This document shows positions 44,107-52,872 of a DNA stretch of 64,000 bases, in pieces. Position numbers and translations under genes: made by a program. Origin of the DNA: Clostridia bacterium (GTDB taxonomy: Bacteria; Bacillota; Clostridia; Christensenellales; Aristaeellaceae); NCBI GenBank assembly GCA_017396845.1, contig JAFQKQ010000118.1, forward strand, positions 1 to 64,000. Reading direction: 5' to 3'. The notes below the pieces were generated by a model that ran no database searches, was not told where the DNA came from, and was given only the letters and a program-made list of their open reading frames with translations. Position 1 is the first letter of the stretch. Each line of letters opens with the position of its first letter.

Positions 44107-44841
44107 TTACCAGCCGAATTCGTCGTAATGCGGCTCGATGATCTTTTTGTTGTAGTCGTTTCCGCCGGGGAAATTGGCGCTCTTCAGAATGCCGGGGGTG
44201 AGGCCCTTGTTCAGAAGCTCTTCTACGGCGACGCTTGTCATGGACCAGAGAATGTAATCGGAGGCGATGCCGCTGGCGGCTGCGTAGGGGGCTTCGATGC
44301 CTTCTACTTCCATCATGCCTTCGGCGGCGGGCGCGCAGTTGTCCATTACGATATCGACCATCTCATACAGCTTTTTGCCGGAGGAGTGAACGGGATCGAC
44401 CTGGGTTGCGTACTTCATGGAGATGAACGCGATGACATGAATGCCGAGCTTCTGCGCTTCGTATGCAAGGTCTACCACCGCCGCGGTTCTTCCGGAAACG
44501 GAGGAAACCATCAATACGTCGCCGGGGCGGATTTTGCTGCGCTTAAGCGCGTATTTCGCGAGGCCTTCCATGTTGTTGGCGTCTTCATAGGTGTTTTCGC
44601 GGTCGCGGCCGTTCTGTTCTACGTCCAGCTTCCAGGAGAAATGCTTGTAGAAGATGGGGCCGCCGCCTCTGTAGATGAGGTCGTTTTCGATGGAATGGCA
44701 GATGCCGCTTAAGAATACGCCGCCGCCGTTTGCAATGGTGTCGGCAATCAGCTTACCGGCTTTGATAATGTTATCCTTCTGAGTTTCGCGGACTTCCTTT
44801 AAAAGATCGTCTACTCTTTTCTGATAGCGGTCAAGAAGCAT
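44107..44841 (-). CDS. SIS-domain protein, UPF0309-type
   Basis: 244 residues. Sugar isomerase (SIS) domain with MVSSVSGRTAAVVDLAYEAQKLG, characteristic of the UPF0309 group of unknown function; such proteins bind phosphosugars. It lies 13 bases after a second, similar SIS gene, a probable product of duplication. Confidence 0.8.
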   Translation of the reverse strand: MLLDRYQKRVDDLLKEVRETQKDNIIKAGKLIADTIANGGGVFLSGICHSIENDLIYRGGGPIFYKHFSWKLDVEQNGRDRENTYEDANNMEGLAKYALKRSKIRPGDVLMVSSVSGRTAAVVDLAYEAQKLGIHVIAFISMKYATQVDPVHSSGKKLYEMVDIVMDNCAPAAEGMMEVEGIEAPYAAASGIASDYILWSMTSVAVEELLNKGLTPGILKSANFPGGNDYNKKIIEPHYDEFGW

Positions 44842-44854
44842 TCTGGTATCCTCC

Positions 44855-45595
44855 TTACATATAGAAAATGTGCTCGCCGTAGGCCTTGAGCATTTCCTTG
44901 TTGTGCTCGTCTCCGCCGTCTACATTGGCGGATACAAATACGGGTGCGACCGCGCCTGACTCGGTGATCATGGCGACCGCCTGTGCCATCATGGCGTTCA
45001 AAAGCGCCGCTGCGACGGCAGTCGAAGTGGGAGCAACCTTTTCGGGCACGCCAGGGATGGAAATCGCCGCGTCGCCCACGCAGCCGCAGTTGTCGATCAC
45101 TACGTCGCCGACTTCGTACAGCTTAAGTCCGTCCGGGTGACGGCTGGTGACGGCTTTGGACATCTCCATATTGGTAAGTACGATTACCTTTGCGCCCTTT
45201 TCTCTGGCTCTTAAAGCAACGTCCGTGGAAACATTGTTTCTGCCAGACACGCTGTGGACGATGATCACGTCGCCCTCGCCGAGCGGCTGGCCGTCGATGA
45301 TTACGCGGCCGTAGTCGCGCATGCGCTCCATCTGGCTGGTCATCGTAGCGGGGTCTACATCCAGGCAAAGGCCGGGGGCGCGAACGGGGTTGATTGTCGC
45401 CATGCCGCCGGTTCTGTAGTAGAGTTCGAGGATCGGAAGGCATGCGTGGCTGCAGCCGAAGCCGAAAATATTATGACCGGTGAGCGTAGCTTCCTTCATC
45501 AGCTCCGCGCCCTTCATAAGGGCTTCCTGCTGCGTATCAAACGCCTTGTCAATGACCTCCTGGAGCGCTTTGCGGTATTCGATAATGGCATTCAT
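44855..45595 (-). CDS. SIS-domain protein, UPF0309-type
   Basis: 246 residues from the ATG at 45595 (after GGAGG; the frame extends 13 codons upstream over the kinase stop). SIS motif VHSVSGRNNVSTDVALRAREKG. Paralogue of the downstream SIS protein, matching in many positions in SVSGR and IDNC segments. With the BadF-type kinase upstream it suggests an amino-sugar catabolic set. Confidence 0.8.
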   Translation of the reverse strand: MNAIIEYRKALQEVIDKAFDTQQEALMKGAELMKEATLTGHNIFGFGCSHACLPILELYYRTGGMATINPVRAPGLCLDVDPATMTSQMERMRDYGRVIIDGQPLGEGDVIIVHSVSGRNNVSTDVALRAREKGAKVIVLTNMEMSKAVTSRHPDGLKLYEVGDVVIDNCGCVGDAAISIPGVPEKVAPTSTAVAAALLNAMMAQAVAMITESGAVAPVFVSANVDGGDEHNKEMLKAYGEHIFYM

Positions 45596-45599
45596 GGTT

Positions 45600-46556
45600 C
45601 TACATCCTCCATTCATAAGCCGGGAAGGCGGCAAGAAGCTTGTCTCTTGCTTCCTCCGGCGTATATCCTTGATCCAAAAGATACTTCATCGGGCCTGCGA
45701 GTACGTGCTCGAACCAGGGCCTGTGCACTTCTACATCGGGGAAATATTCATTCAGCGTCTTTTTATATTCGTCAAACATCGGCTGATACGCCTTCCATGC
45801 GCCGCCGCAGGTGATTACATGCCCGCCGAAATCCATATGACAGCGGATTAATGAAACGGTTTGGAGCGCGAGCGCATGTCCGCCCCGGATAAATGCGGAA
45901 ATGCAGGGTTCATCTCCCGCCTTTGCCGCCTCGGCTACCATTGGCAGAAGCTTTCCGAGCGTCTGAAACGGCGCGGGGGAGGCGTAGATGTATCTTACAA
46001 GGCTGTGCGGGAAGCCTTCCCCGATATCGAGGTGCTGCTTCAGCATGTCAAGAAGCAGCGTTTCTTCGCCCCAGCCCTGCGCATATTTTACGGCGTTCTG
46101 CACTGCCTGACGCGCCATCCATACGCCGCTTCCCTGATCGCCGAGGATTGCGCCTACGCCGCCTACTGCGTCGTGTTTGCCGTCGGGGCCTACATACAGC
46201 GCGTCCGAACCCGTACCTGCGACGATTGCGATGCCGGATTCCATGCCGCGCCCTGCCAAAAGTGCTCCCTTCGCTTCGCCAAGCGGCGTCGTCCTGACGA
46301 CTTTGATATCCGGCTCCAGACAGGAAACATAATCCGAAATATTCCCGAATGTATTGTAGATACAGTCGATGCTTTCGGGTTTATTCGCGCCGAAAAGCAC
46401 GTCAAAGCAGGCCCTGATCTGCCGTAAGCATTCGTCATGCGGGGAAATGGTGCCGTTAATGCCTTTTGCCTGCGCTGTACCCAGAAGGTTTAGGTTTTCG
46501 TCAAACCATATCGCGTTCAGCTTGGTTCCGCCGCCGTCAACGGCTATGAAATTCAT
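45600..46556 (-). CDS. BadF/BadG-type kinase, N-acetylglucosamine kinase-like
   Basis: 318 residues from the ATG at 46556, after GGGAGGAAC. Actin-like ATPase with FIAVDGGGTKLNAI, IVAGTGSDALYVG and ILGDQGSGVWMAR. Second kinase of this family in the window; with two SIS proteins downstream it probably phosphorylates an amino sugar or 1,6-anhydro sugar. Specificity unknown. Confidence 0.83.
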   Translation of the reverse strand: MNFIAVDGGGTKLNAIWFDENLNLLGTAQAKGINGTISPHDECLRQIRACFDVLFGANKPESIDCIYNTFGNISDYVSCLEPDIKVVRTTPLGEAKGALLAGRGMESGIAIVAGTGSDALYVGPDGKHDAVGGVGAILGDQGSGVWMARQAVQNAVKYAQGWGEETLLLDMLKQHLDIGEGFPHSLVRYIYASPAPFQTLGKLLPMVAEAAKAGDEPCISAFIRGGHALALQTVSLIRCHMDFGGHVITCGGAWKAYQPMFDEYKKTLNEYFPDVEVHRPWFEHVLAGPMKYLLDQGYTPEEARDKLLAAFPAYEWRM

Positions 46557-46638
46557 ACTCGTTCCTCCCGTATGGTTTGTAATACTTGGGTTTGAAGCGA
46601 ATGACATTTGTTTTCGGACGGGGTAAAAGGGGTGTTTA

Positions 46639-46664
46639 CAAAAAGCGCCTAAAAATTCAGGCGC
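46639..46664 (-). terminator. Intrinsic terminator after DUF436 gene
   Basis: GCGCCT and AGGCGC arms (46645-46650, 46659-46664), 8-nt loop, TTTTTG following on the minus strand. Confidence 0.88.
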
Positions 46665-46670
46665 ATGAAG

Positions 46671-47213
46671 TCAAAGTGTATATTTGGCGCGTTCGCCGCC
46701 GATCAATAAGGGGCGGGTACGGGCGGCTGTAATGAGGGCTTCGCCGATTTTGGACGCCTTGAGCCGCACGGGAACGGCTACGCGCTTTAGGTGCATACCG
46801 ATCAGCGTCTGACCGATATCAATGCCCGCGTCCGCCGATGCGCTCTCCACAAGCACGGGATCGTTCATCATGCGGTATGCGGCGGATGCACAGCTGCCGC
46901 CGGCTTTGGGATGGGGGACGGCGGAAACGATTTCAAGATTGTGATGCTCGGCATATTCGCGCTCCACAACCAATGCGCGGTTCAAATGCTCGCAGCACTG
47001 AAAAGCGACGGAAAAGCCCTCTTTATTAGAGGCGTCAAGACATGCGCGGGCTACATCGCCGCCCACGTTTGGCTGAGAGGCGTGACCGATTACGCCGCCC
47101 GTAATTTCGCTGGTTGAACAGCCGACGACGAGCAGCCTGATTTTTCGAAACGATGCGTTTTCTATATGGTTAAGCTCGGATATGGCCGAGAAAACCTCTT
47201 CATATACATTCAT
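46671..47213 (-). CDS. DUF436/TIGR01440 family protein (YwlG-like)
   Basis: 180 residues of a conserved Bacillota family of unknown role. Motifs: VVGCSTSEI, GGDVARACLDA, QCCEHLNRALVVERE and VPHPKAGGSCASAAY. Starts one base after the stop of the Gfo/Idh gene, with GGAG inside that gene, so it is translationally linked. No function assigned. Confidence 0.85.
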   Translation of the reverse strand: MNVYEEVFSAISELNHIENASFRKIRLLVVGCSTSEITGGVIGHASQPNVGGDVARACLDASNKEGFSVAFQCCEHLNRALVVEREYAEHHNLEIVSAVPHPKAGGSCASAAYRMMNDPVLVESASADAGIDIGQTLIGMHLKRVAVPVRLKASKIGEALITAARTRPLLIGGERAKYTL

Positions 47214-47214
47214 G

Positions 47215-48246
47215 CTATACTTTCTCCAGATTGATCCAGTCGTTCTTTGCGCTCGATTCCTGAATGGCCTTTACCAGATTCAGCGCCGGAAATGCGCTTC
47301 TTGCGTCGATTTCAAATTTCTTTCCGGTGAGAATGCAATCGTAGAGCTTTGCGATTTGAATCTTATGGCTGTCTCCCCAGTAGCTCTTTTCGCCCAGATG
47401 CTTTGCATCCTGTCCGCGCAATACCAGGTGCGGCACACCGTCTTCCACCTTTAAAAGCTTTTCGGCGAGCAGCTGATACGTCGCGTTTTCATATACCAGC
47501 TCCAAAAGGATCGGCGCGTCGATGCCGTAGTTGTTGGTGGCGTGCAGAACGCCCTTCGCACCGTTTTCATATTCGAATACGGCGTGGCAGTTGTCCTCCA
47601 CTTCGATGGAATCGCGAAGTAGGTCGGTAGAAATATGACCCAGCACGCGCTTGATCGGACCGCCGAGATAGGAGAGAAGATCGAGCGTATGAATCGCCTG
47701 ATTGATCAGCGTTCCGCCGCCTTCGGTTGCCCAAGCGCCGCGCCAGCCGCTTTCGGTGTAATAGGGGGCTTCTCTGTGCCAGCATATGGATGCGCGGGCG
47801 CAGATGAGCCTGCCGAGCTCGCCGGCCTCCTGCATTTCTTTAACGGCGACGGTGGAAGCATTGTAGCGGTTCTGGAAGATTACGCTTAGCGTAGTATCCG
47901 CCTGATCCGCCGCTTCGATCATTTTCCTGGCGTCCTCTACCGTCGTCGCCATCGGCTTTTCGGTAAGCACATGCTTTCCGGCCTTGAGCGCCCGGATGGA
48001 CATGGGCGCATGCAGATAATGCGGCGTAAGCACGTGAACGATATCGATATCTTCCTGCTTAATGAGGTCTTCCCAGTTTTCATAGGCGTTTTCAGCGCCG
48101 GTTTTTTCCTTTGCAGCCTGAAGACGCGCTTGATTAATATCGCATACGGCGACAATTTTAGCGTTTTCCATATTCATCAGTACGTCCGTATGCACACGGC
48201 TGATGCCGCCCATGCCGATGATGCCGACGCGAAGCATGTCTTTCAT
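47215..48246 (-). CDS. Gfo/Idh/MocA-family oxidoreductase
   Basis: 343 residues; NAD(P) Rossmann start VGIIGMGGISRVHTDVL and the EKPMATTVEDA motif containing the catalytic-site lysine. Acts on cyclic sugars or polyols in the cytoplasm; substrate unknown. Part of a minus-strand operon with RNA methyltransferase and a second Gfo/Idh gene. Confidence 0.88.
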   Translation of the reverse strand: MKDMLRVGIIGMGGISRVHTDVLMNMENAKIVAVCDINQARLQAAKEKTGAENAYENWEDLIKQEDIDIVHVLTPHYLHAPMSIRALKAGKHVLTEKPMATTVEDARKMIEAADQADTTLSVIFQNRYNASTVAVKEMQEAGELGRLICARASICWHREAPYYTESGWRGAWATEGGGTLINQAIHTLDLLSYLGGPIKRVLGHISTDLLRDSIEVEDNCHAVFEYENGAKGVLHATNNYGIDAPILLELVYENATYQLLAEKLLKVEDGVPHLVLRGQDAKHLGEKSYWGDSHKIQIAKLYDCILTGKKFEIDARSAFPALNLVKAIQESSAKNDWINLEKV

Positions 48247-48259
48247 AATACTCAGCCCC

Positions 48260-48988
48260 TCATCTTTCGATATTCTTAAACGTGTACATGGCGATGGACG
48301 CGGCCACAGCCAGATTTAATGAATCGATTTCGTCGCTCTGAGGAATTTTTACGCTCTGTCCGTAGGACTGAAAATGCGCGGGGAGACCGCTGGCTTCGTT
48401 TCCGAACACGAGCGTATGCGTTTTTCCGGCGCGCGCAGCCGCCTTGTTAAGGTCGATTGCGCCATCCAACATGAACGGATAAATCTCGCGGTTTGGGAAA
48501 TCCTGAAGGTATTCGTCGAAGGAATTATATACATGCGCGTTCAGACGGAAAAATGCGCCCATGGACGCGCGGAGTACGTGGGGATCGAATGCATCCACGC
48601 ACGGACGGATAACGGCGAGATTTTTGTAGCCGAAGCCGAGCGCCGCGCGGGCGGCAGTACCCAGATTTCCGCCGTCTGATATCTGGCAGAACACCGCATG
48701 GCTTTCATCGGGATTCAATCGGCACTGGTATTTTTCAAATACGATCGATGCAAAGCAGTTGTCCTTTTTGGATTCCCGCCTTAGCACTCTCTCCGCTTCT
48801 TCTTCCCTGATTCCAAGCTCTGCCGCTCGTTTTCTGAGCTTTTCAACGCCCTCGTTTCCGAGGCCTGCCGGATGCAGCAAAAGGCGCTGGGCGCATTCGG
48901 GACGCGCATCAAGCAGCTGGTGGCAGGGGAAAAGTCCCAGGCAGTAGCTGTAGCTGAGTTTTTTGTCGTAAGCTTCAAGCTTCGGCAT
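48260..48988 (-). CDS. SpoU/TrmH-family RNA methyltransferase
   Basis: 242 residues: an N-terminal substrate-binding part and a SPOUT domain with NLGTAARAALGFG, LVFGNEASGLP and IPQSDEIDSLNLAVAASIAMY (motifs 1-3 with the knot). Methylates rRNA or tRNA ribose 2'-O; target not readable. The first codons overlap the preceding oxidoreductase gene by 14 bases. Confidence 0.88.
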   Translation of the reverse strand: MPKLEAYDKKLSYSYCLGLFPCHQLLDARPECAQRLLLHPAGLGNEGVEKLRKRAAELGIREEEAERVLRRESKKDNCFASIVFEKYQCRLNPDESHAVFCQISDGGNLGTAARAALGFGYKNLAVIRPCVDAFDPHVLRASMGAFFRLNAHVYNSFDEYLQDFPNREIYPFMLDGAIDLNKAAARAGKTHTLVFGNEASGLPAHFQSYGQSVKIPQSDEIDSLNLAVAASIAMYTFKNIER

Positions 48989-49970
48989 TTTTCTCCTCCT
49001 CGGGATAGGTGATTCCCGCCTGACGGCGTATATCTGTAAGCATATTCATAATTCTAAGAGTATCGGTATGCGGCATGACGGGGGATTCTGTTTTGCCGCG
49101 CAATATCAATTCGCAGGCGTGTTCAAACTGATGGAAATGCCCTTCGTTTTCCTTCGGAAACGCAAAGTGTTCGCTTTCTCCGTTTCTGATAAGCGTATAC
49201 TCCGCTGCATGCCAGAAATCGGGAATTTCAATGGTTCCCGTTTCTCCGTAGATCACGGCGCGGGCTTCTGTGGCGGTGTCTACGGCGGAAAACAGCTGCG
49301 CAGAAGCGCCGGACGGCCATGAAAGCTGGAAAGCGACGGATGCATCTACAAAGGATGGCGTTTTTACACAATTGACGGCTTGAATCGTTGCGTCGTTTCC
49401 AAGCAGCATGCAGGCGAAGCTGAGCGCATATACGCCCACATCCATAAGAGATCCGCCGGCTAAGCGCTTTGCAAAAATGCGGCTTTCGGGATCAAACGCC
49501 GAGCGGTAGCCGAAGTTCGCGGTGATCAGGCGAATATTCCCGACAGCGCCTTCTTCAATCTTTCGCTTTGCATCCATAATGGCGGGAAGGAAGCGTGTCC
49601 ACATAGCTTCCATGAGGAACAGCTTCTTTTCCCTTGCAAGTTTCACAAGCGCTTCTGCGTCGTTCGGATAAACGGTAAACGGCTTTTCCACGATTACATG
49701 TTTTCCGCCCTCAAGGAACGCCTTTGCATCTTCAAAGTGGAACGGATGGGGAGAAGCCACATATACAAGATCAATGTCGGGATCGTGTGCAAGCCGATCG
49801 CACCCTTCTACCGCCCGCATTGCGCCGTACTTTTTCTGAAACGCCTCTGCGCGGCTTAGGGTTCTCGAGCAGGCGGCGGCAAAAACATAGTTCTCTCCGC
49901 GCGAAAAATCCGCCATAATGCGGTTGGCAATACTGCCCGTGCCCCAGATTCCTATGCGAATTTTCTTCAT
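48975..49970 (-). CDS. Gfo/Idh/MocA-family oxidoreductase
   Basis: 331 residues from the ATG at 49970, six bases after GGAGGG; the ATG at 49976 is too close to the ribosome site. NAD start IRIGIWGTGSIANRIMADF, EKPFTVYPNDAEALV and the C-terminal barrel. Different from the Gfo/Idh gene downstream. First gene of a minus-strand operon with a good promoter. Confidence 0.88.
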   Translation of the reverse strand: MKKIRIGIWGTGSIANRIMADFSRGENYVFAAACSRTLSRAEAFQKKYGAMRAVEGCDRLAHDPDIDLVYVASPHPFHFEDAKAFLEGGKHVIVEKPFTVYPNDAEALVKLAREKKLFLMEAMWTRFLPAIMDAKRKIEEGAVGNIRLITANFGYRSAFDPESRIFAKRLAGGSLMDVGVYALSFACMLLGNDATIQAVNCVKTPSFVDASVAFQLSWPSGASAQLFSAVDTATEARAVIYGETGTIEIPDFWHAAEYTLIRNGESEHFAFPKENEGHFHQFEHACELILRGKTESPVMPHTDTLRIMNMLTDIRRQAGITYPEEEKNAEA

Positions 49971-49987
49971 GCGCATCCCTCCACATT

Positions 49988-50002
49988 GTGTATAGTATAC
50001 AC
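49988..50002 (-). repeat. Palindrome covering -10 of the oxidoreductase operon
   Basis: GTGTATA-G-TATACAC, 7-bp perfect arms with one central base. It covers the -10 and may be an operator. Confidence 0.5.
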
Positions 50003-50022
50003 CTTTTACCGCTGTTTCGCAA
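49994..50022 (-). promoter_or_regulatory. Promoter for the oxidoreductase/RNA methyltransferase operon
   Basis: Minus strand: TTGCGA, 17-base spacer, TATACT; 24 bases before the start codon. Confidence 0.7.
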
Positions 50023-50074
50023 TCGGATTCTTAAGAAAAAAGCTCGGCTGAGGGTAGAAACCGCGCAAGCCATC

Positions 50075-50103
50075 TTGTAAATGAAATGAAAATTGTGTAA
50101 AAT
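50075..50103 (+). promoter_or_regulatory. Promoter for the MBL-fold lipoprotein
   Basis: TTGTAA, 17-base spacer, TAAAAT. A start about seven bases on would fall at the ribosome site, giving a leader of only about 13 bases. Confidence 0.65.
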
Positions 50104-50122
50104 AGAAACGGAGGTGATTGAT

Positions 50123-51274
50123 TTGAAAAGAATATGGATACTGCTTCTTGTGCTGCTTCTGTCGGCATGCTCTTTGAGCGAGTCGAGCGTTGACAGCGGA
50201 TTTGAGCTGTTTATGATAAACGTCGGAAAGGGAGATGCGATTTTAGCGTTTGTAAACGAGAAAACCTACCTGATCGACACGGGGAAGGCGGAAATGTTTG
50301 GAAGCGTGCAGGCGGCGCTTATCGAAAACGGCGTTCAAAGGATTGACGGGTTGTTTATCACGCATACCGACAAGGATCATATCGGCGGCGTGCAGCTTCT
50401 TCTGGACGCGGGTTTCTCCGTCGATCGGTTTTATGCTTCCGGTTATACAATTGAATATGAAAAGGAAGAAAAGCATCCTCTGGTGATTGCGGCCAAGTCC
50501 CAAGGCAAGGAAGTCAAATGGCTGTACGCAGGCGATGAGGTGGACGGCGTATTTGAAGTGCTGCAGCCGAGCGTACGATTGGAGGATAAGGAGAACAATA
50601 ATTCGCTGGTCATGATGCTGAAAACAAGTGCGGGCAACGCGCTTCTGACCGGCGATATGGAATATCCTGAGGAAAACATTCTCTTCTCAACCGGCGCGAA
50701 TCTGAAATGCGATGTGCTGAAGGTTCCCAACCACGCGGATAATGATACGCTTTCGGCAAACCTGATCGCCAAAGCAAAGCCGAAAATCGCGCTCATATCC
50801 ACTTCCTCCTACGAAAAACCGGAAACACCCGATCCGGCGCTCGTAAGCCGTCTGGAAACCGCAGGTGCAGAAATCTATTATACGGAATTTACCGAAATGG
50901 GCATCCGCGTAAGCGCAGCAAAGGACGGAATCCATGCAGCCTATGAAAAATGGAAAAACGCCCCGGCGCTCCCGACCGGCCTGTTCATCACCCGGGTAGA
51001 CGCTAAAAACGATCTTATTTATATTTCTTCCGATCAGCCAATCGACCTGTCTGGCTTTCAGCTCTATTCCGATAAGGGCAACGAGATGATGGTATTTAAG
51101 AAAGGAACCGTAATCCCAAAAGGAGAAACGATCATCGGTACAAAAACCTCCGATAAAAATGCCTACGATATCCTCTGGGACGATAAAAATGTGATTCATA
51201 ACTCCAAAACCGATGAAATCTACCTGTTGGATCCTTACGGGAGAACGGTAGGGATGAGTACGAATGGGTATTGA
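50123..51274 (+). CDS. MBL-fold hydrolase lipoprotein with lamin-tail-like domain
   Basis: 383 residues from a TTG start at 50123, set by the near-perfect GGAGGTGAT ribosome site (50110-50118); the upstream frame is not coding. Lipobox LLLLSAC ends the signal sequence, so it is a surface lipoprotein. Residues 30-275 are a metallo-beta-lactamase fold of the ComEC C-terminal type, with HTDKDHIGG supplying metal ligands. The last 100 residues look like a lamin-tail domain (DLSGFQLYSDKGN, IPKGETIIGT). No transmembrane ComEC part. Possibly a nuclease or phosphoesterase on the cell surface. Confidence 0.82.
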   Translation: MKRIWILLLVLLLSACSLSESSVDSGFELFMINVGKGDAILAFVNEKTYLIDTGKAEMFGSVQAALIENGVQRIDGLFITHTDKDHIGGVQLLLDAGFSVDRFYASGYTIEYEKEEKHPLVIAAKSQGKEVKWLYAGDEVDGVFEVLQPSVRLEDKENNNSLVMMLKTSAGNALLTGDMEYPEENILFSTGANLKCDVLKVPNHADNDTLSANLIAKAKPKIALISTSSYEKPETPDPALVSRLETAGAEIYYTEFTEMGIRVSAAKDGIHAAYEKWKNAPALPTGLFITRVDAKNDLIYISSDQPIDLSGFQLYSDKGNEMMVFKKGTVIPKGETIIGTKTSDKNAYDILWDDKNVIHNSKTDEIYLLDPYGRTVGMSTNGY

Positions 51275-51560
51275 CAGAAATGGATTGTATATGGGAGAGT
51301 GATTCTTCCCAGATCAATTCGCATGGAGGCAGCTCTTCGGAATGAAATTGCCGCGGCAAGCCGAAAGGGAAGCGCATGTTTGGAAATACCGCGCGCCAAC
51401 GCCTCGGCGGTTTTACGATTCCTACGTTTTTTTAAAGAGCGGGTCAAGCTTTTCGATTGTGCCGTGAGAATGCGCCTTTCCTGCTGATGTTATAATCGAT
51501 ATTGGCAAGAACGTATACGCGAAAGACTGCCATGCAATTTTTTTCAAAGAGGAGCAAAAT
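51275..51560. other. Intergenic stretch without recognised gene
   Basis: About 290 bases between the lipoprotein and the mal terminator. Open frames on both strands are short and do not match a family. A degenerate gene fragment cannot be excluded. Confidence 0.4.
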
Positions 51561-51593
51561 AAAAAACGCGATTCGGACAGAACCGCGTTTTTT
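51561..51593 (-). terminator. Intrinsic terminator of the glutamate mutase operon
   Basis: AAAAAACGCG (51561-51570) pairs with CGCGTTTTTT (51584-51593), 13-nt loop; T-rich on either strand. It lies 18 bases after the mal stop and may serve the lipoprotein on the other strand also. Confidence 0.85.
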
Positions 51594-51611
51594 GCTGTTT
51601 GATGAAGCGCT

Positions 51612-52856
51612 TTATTTTCCTGCCTTTTTAAGCGCAAGGATTCTCTGCATTTCGTTGTAGACAATCATGTAGCCTTCGTCTACGCCCATGCCGGGCTTGG
51701 CTAAGATCTGCACGGGCTTTGTGGCCATGGCGCAGTGTACGCAGACCTGGGCGCTGCGGTCGGTTTCGTTGCAGGTGCCGCCCTGATATGCGCCCATGCC
51801 GTGTTCTTTGCAGTAGAGTACGGCTTCGATGGTGTTGTTTACGCCGCCGAGATCGGGGGTTTTGATCTGGGCCATATGTCCGGCGTGCTTATCGGCGAAC
51901 TCGATAACATCTTCTAAAGTGTTGCACCATTCGTCGGCGACGAGTTCCACGTCGATATGCCTGTCATCGATGAGCTTGGTAAGGTTTGCAAGGTCGATGA
52001 TCTGCTGGTTATGCTCTTCCGCGTCCATCGGGCCTTCGATTCTGAGATGAAAGGGCTTTGCGGCTTCGCCGAGCTTTTCGATGTAATCGGCCATCGCTTC
52101 GTAATTGTCGTGTCCGAGCCAGGCGCCGATGGTGCCGTAAACGTCGATATGGAGCACGGGGGAATAGGATTCGTCGGTTCTCAGGGCGATGATGCGGTCG
52201 CTTAACCATTTTACATAGTCCAGAAGCTTTTCGCCGTTTTCGCCGAGCTTGGTTTTGAGATTGTTGATCAGCGCATGGGGAAGCACCTGCGCGCCCTTCA
52301 TGATCATCTTATCGGCGTTGTCGTATCTCGCGTCGCCCGACTGGGTGAAGATGCTGATGGGAGCTTCGGATACGGTGAGGCCGTATTCGTCGGCGACCAC
52401 GTCGCACATCATTTTGTGATTTGCTTTGGCAACTGCGTCCAGAATTGCCTGAGAAACGCCGTAGCGGATGGCGGTGTGCAGCTTTTTGCCGTCGACAAGC
52501 GTTGCTTCCATATCGCGCGTGAGCGTACGGAAGGAGTCGGCTTCGCGGCCTACGAGCATGGGCTTTACGTACTTTTCGATGACGGGAATAAAATCCTCCG
52601 CCAGGAACAAGGGATCGCGTCCGCCCGCGCCGGAATACTGCACGGCGGCGCAGTCGCCCATAGCGATTTGACCGTCCTCCAGAATCAGCATGACGCTGAT
52701 GGCTTCGCCGGCCTGGCGAACCGCCGTGAAGCCGGGGGTCAGGGGATCGCCGAAGTAAGCGTTTCCGTCCATGTGTGCGCCGGCTTTGATGGCCTTCTGG
52801 TCGTCAAAGAAGAAGCCGGTGCGTCCCTTTGCGCATACAAGGTCGATAATCTTCAT
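51612..52856 (-). CDS. mal: Methylaspartate ammonia-lyase
   Basis: Converts (2S,3S)-3-methylaspartate to mesaconate and ammonia. 414 residues, enolase superfamily barrel. Active-site residues match those of the clostridial enzyme: metal ligands D238, E274, D308, catalytic K332 in QIKTPDLGG and H194 in LPHALIN. Last gene of the seven-gene operon, 16 bases after glmE. Step two of the methylaspartate route of glutamate fermentation. Confidence 0.96.
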   Translation of the reverse strand: MKIIDLVCAKGRTGFFFDDQKAIKAGAHMDGNAYFGDPLTPGFTAVRQAGEAISVMLILEDGQIAMGDCAAVQYSGAGGRDPLFLAEDFIPVIEKYVKPMLVGREADSFRTLTRDMEATLVDGKKLHTAIRYGVSQAILDAVAKANHKMMCDVVADEYGLTVSEAPISIFTQSGDARYDNADKMIMKGAQVLPHALINNLKTKLGENGEKLLDYVKWLSDRIIALRTDESYSPVLHIDVYGTIGAWLGHDNYEAMADYIEKLGEAAKPFHLRIEGPMDAEEHNQQIIDLANLTKLIDDRHIDVELVADEWCNTLEDVIEFADKHAGHMAQIKTPDLGGVNNTIEAVLYCKEHGMGAYQGGTCNETDRSAQVCVHCAMATKPVQILAKPGMGVDEGYMIVYNEMQRILALKKAGK

Positions 52857-52872
52857 TTTGATGCTCCTTATC

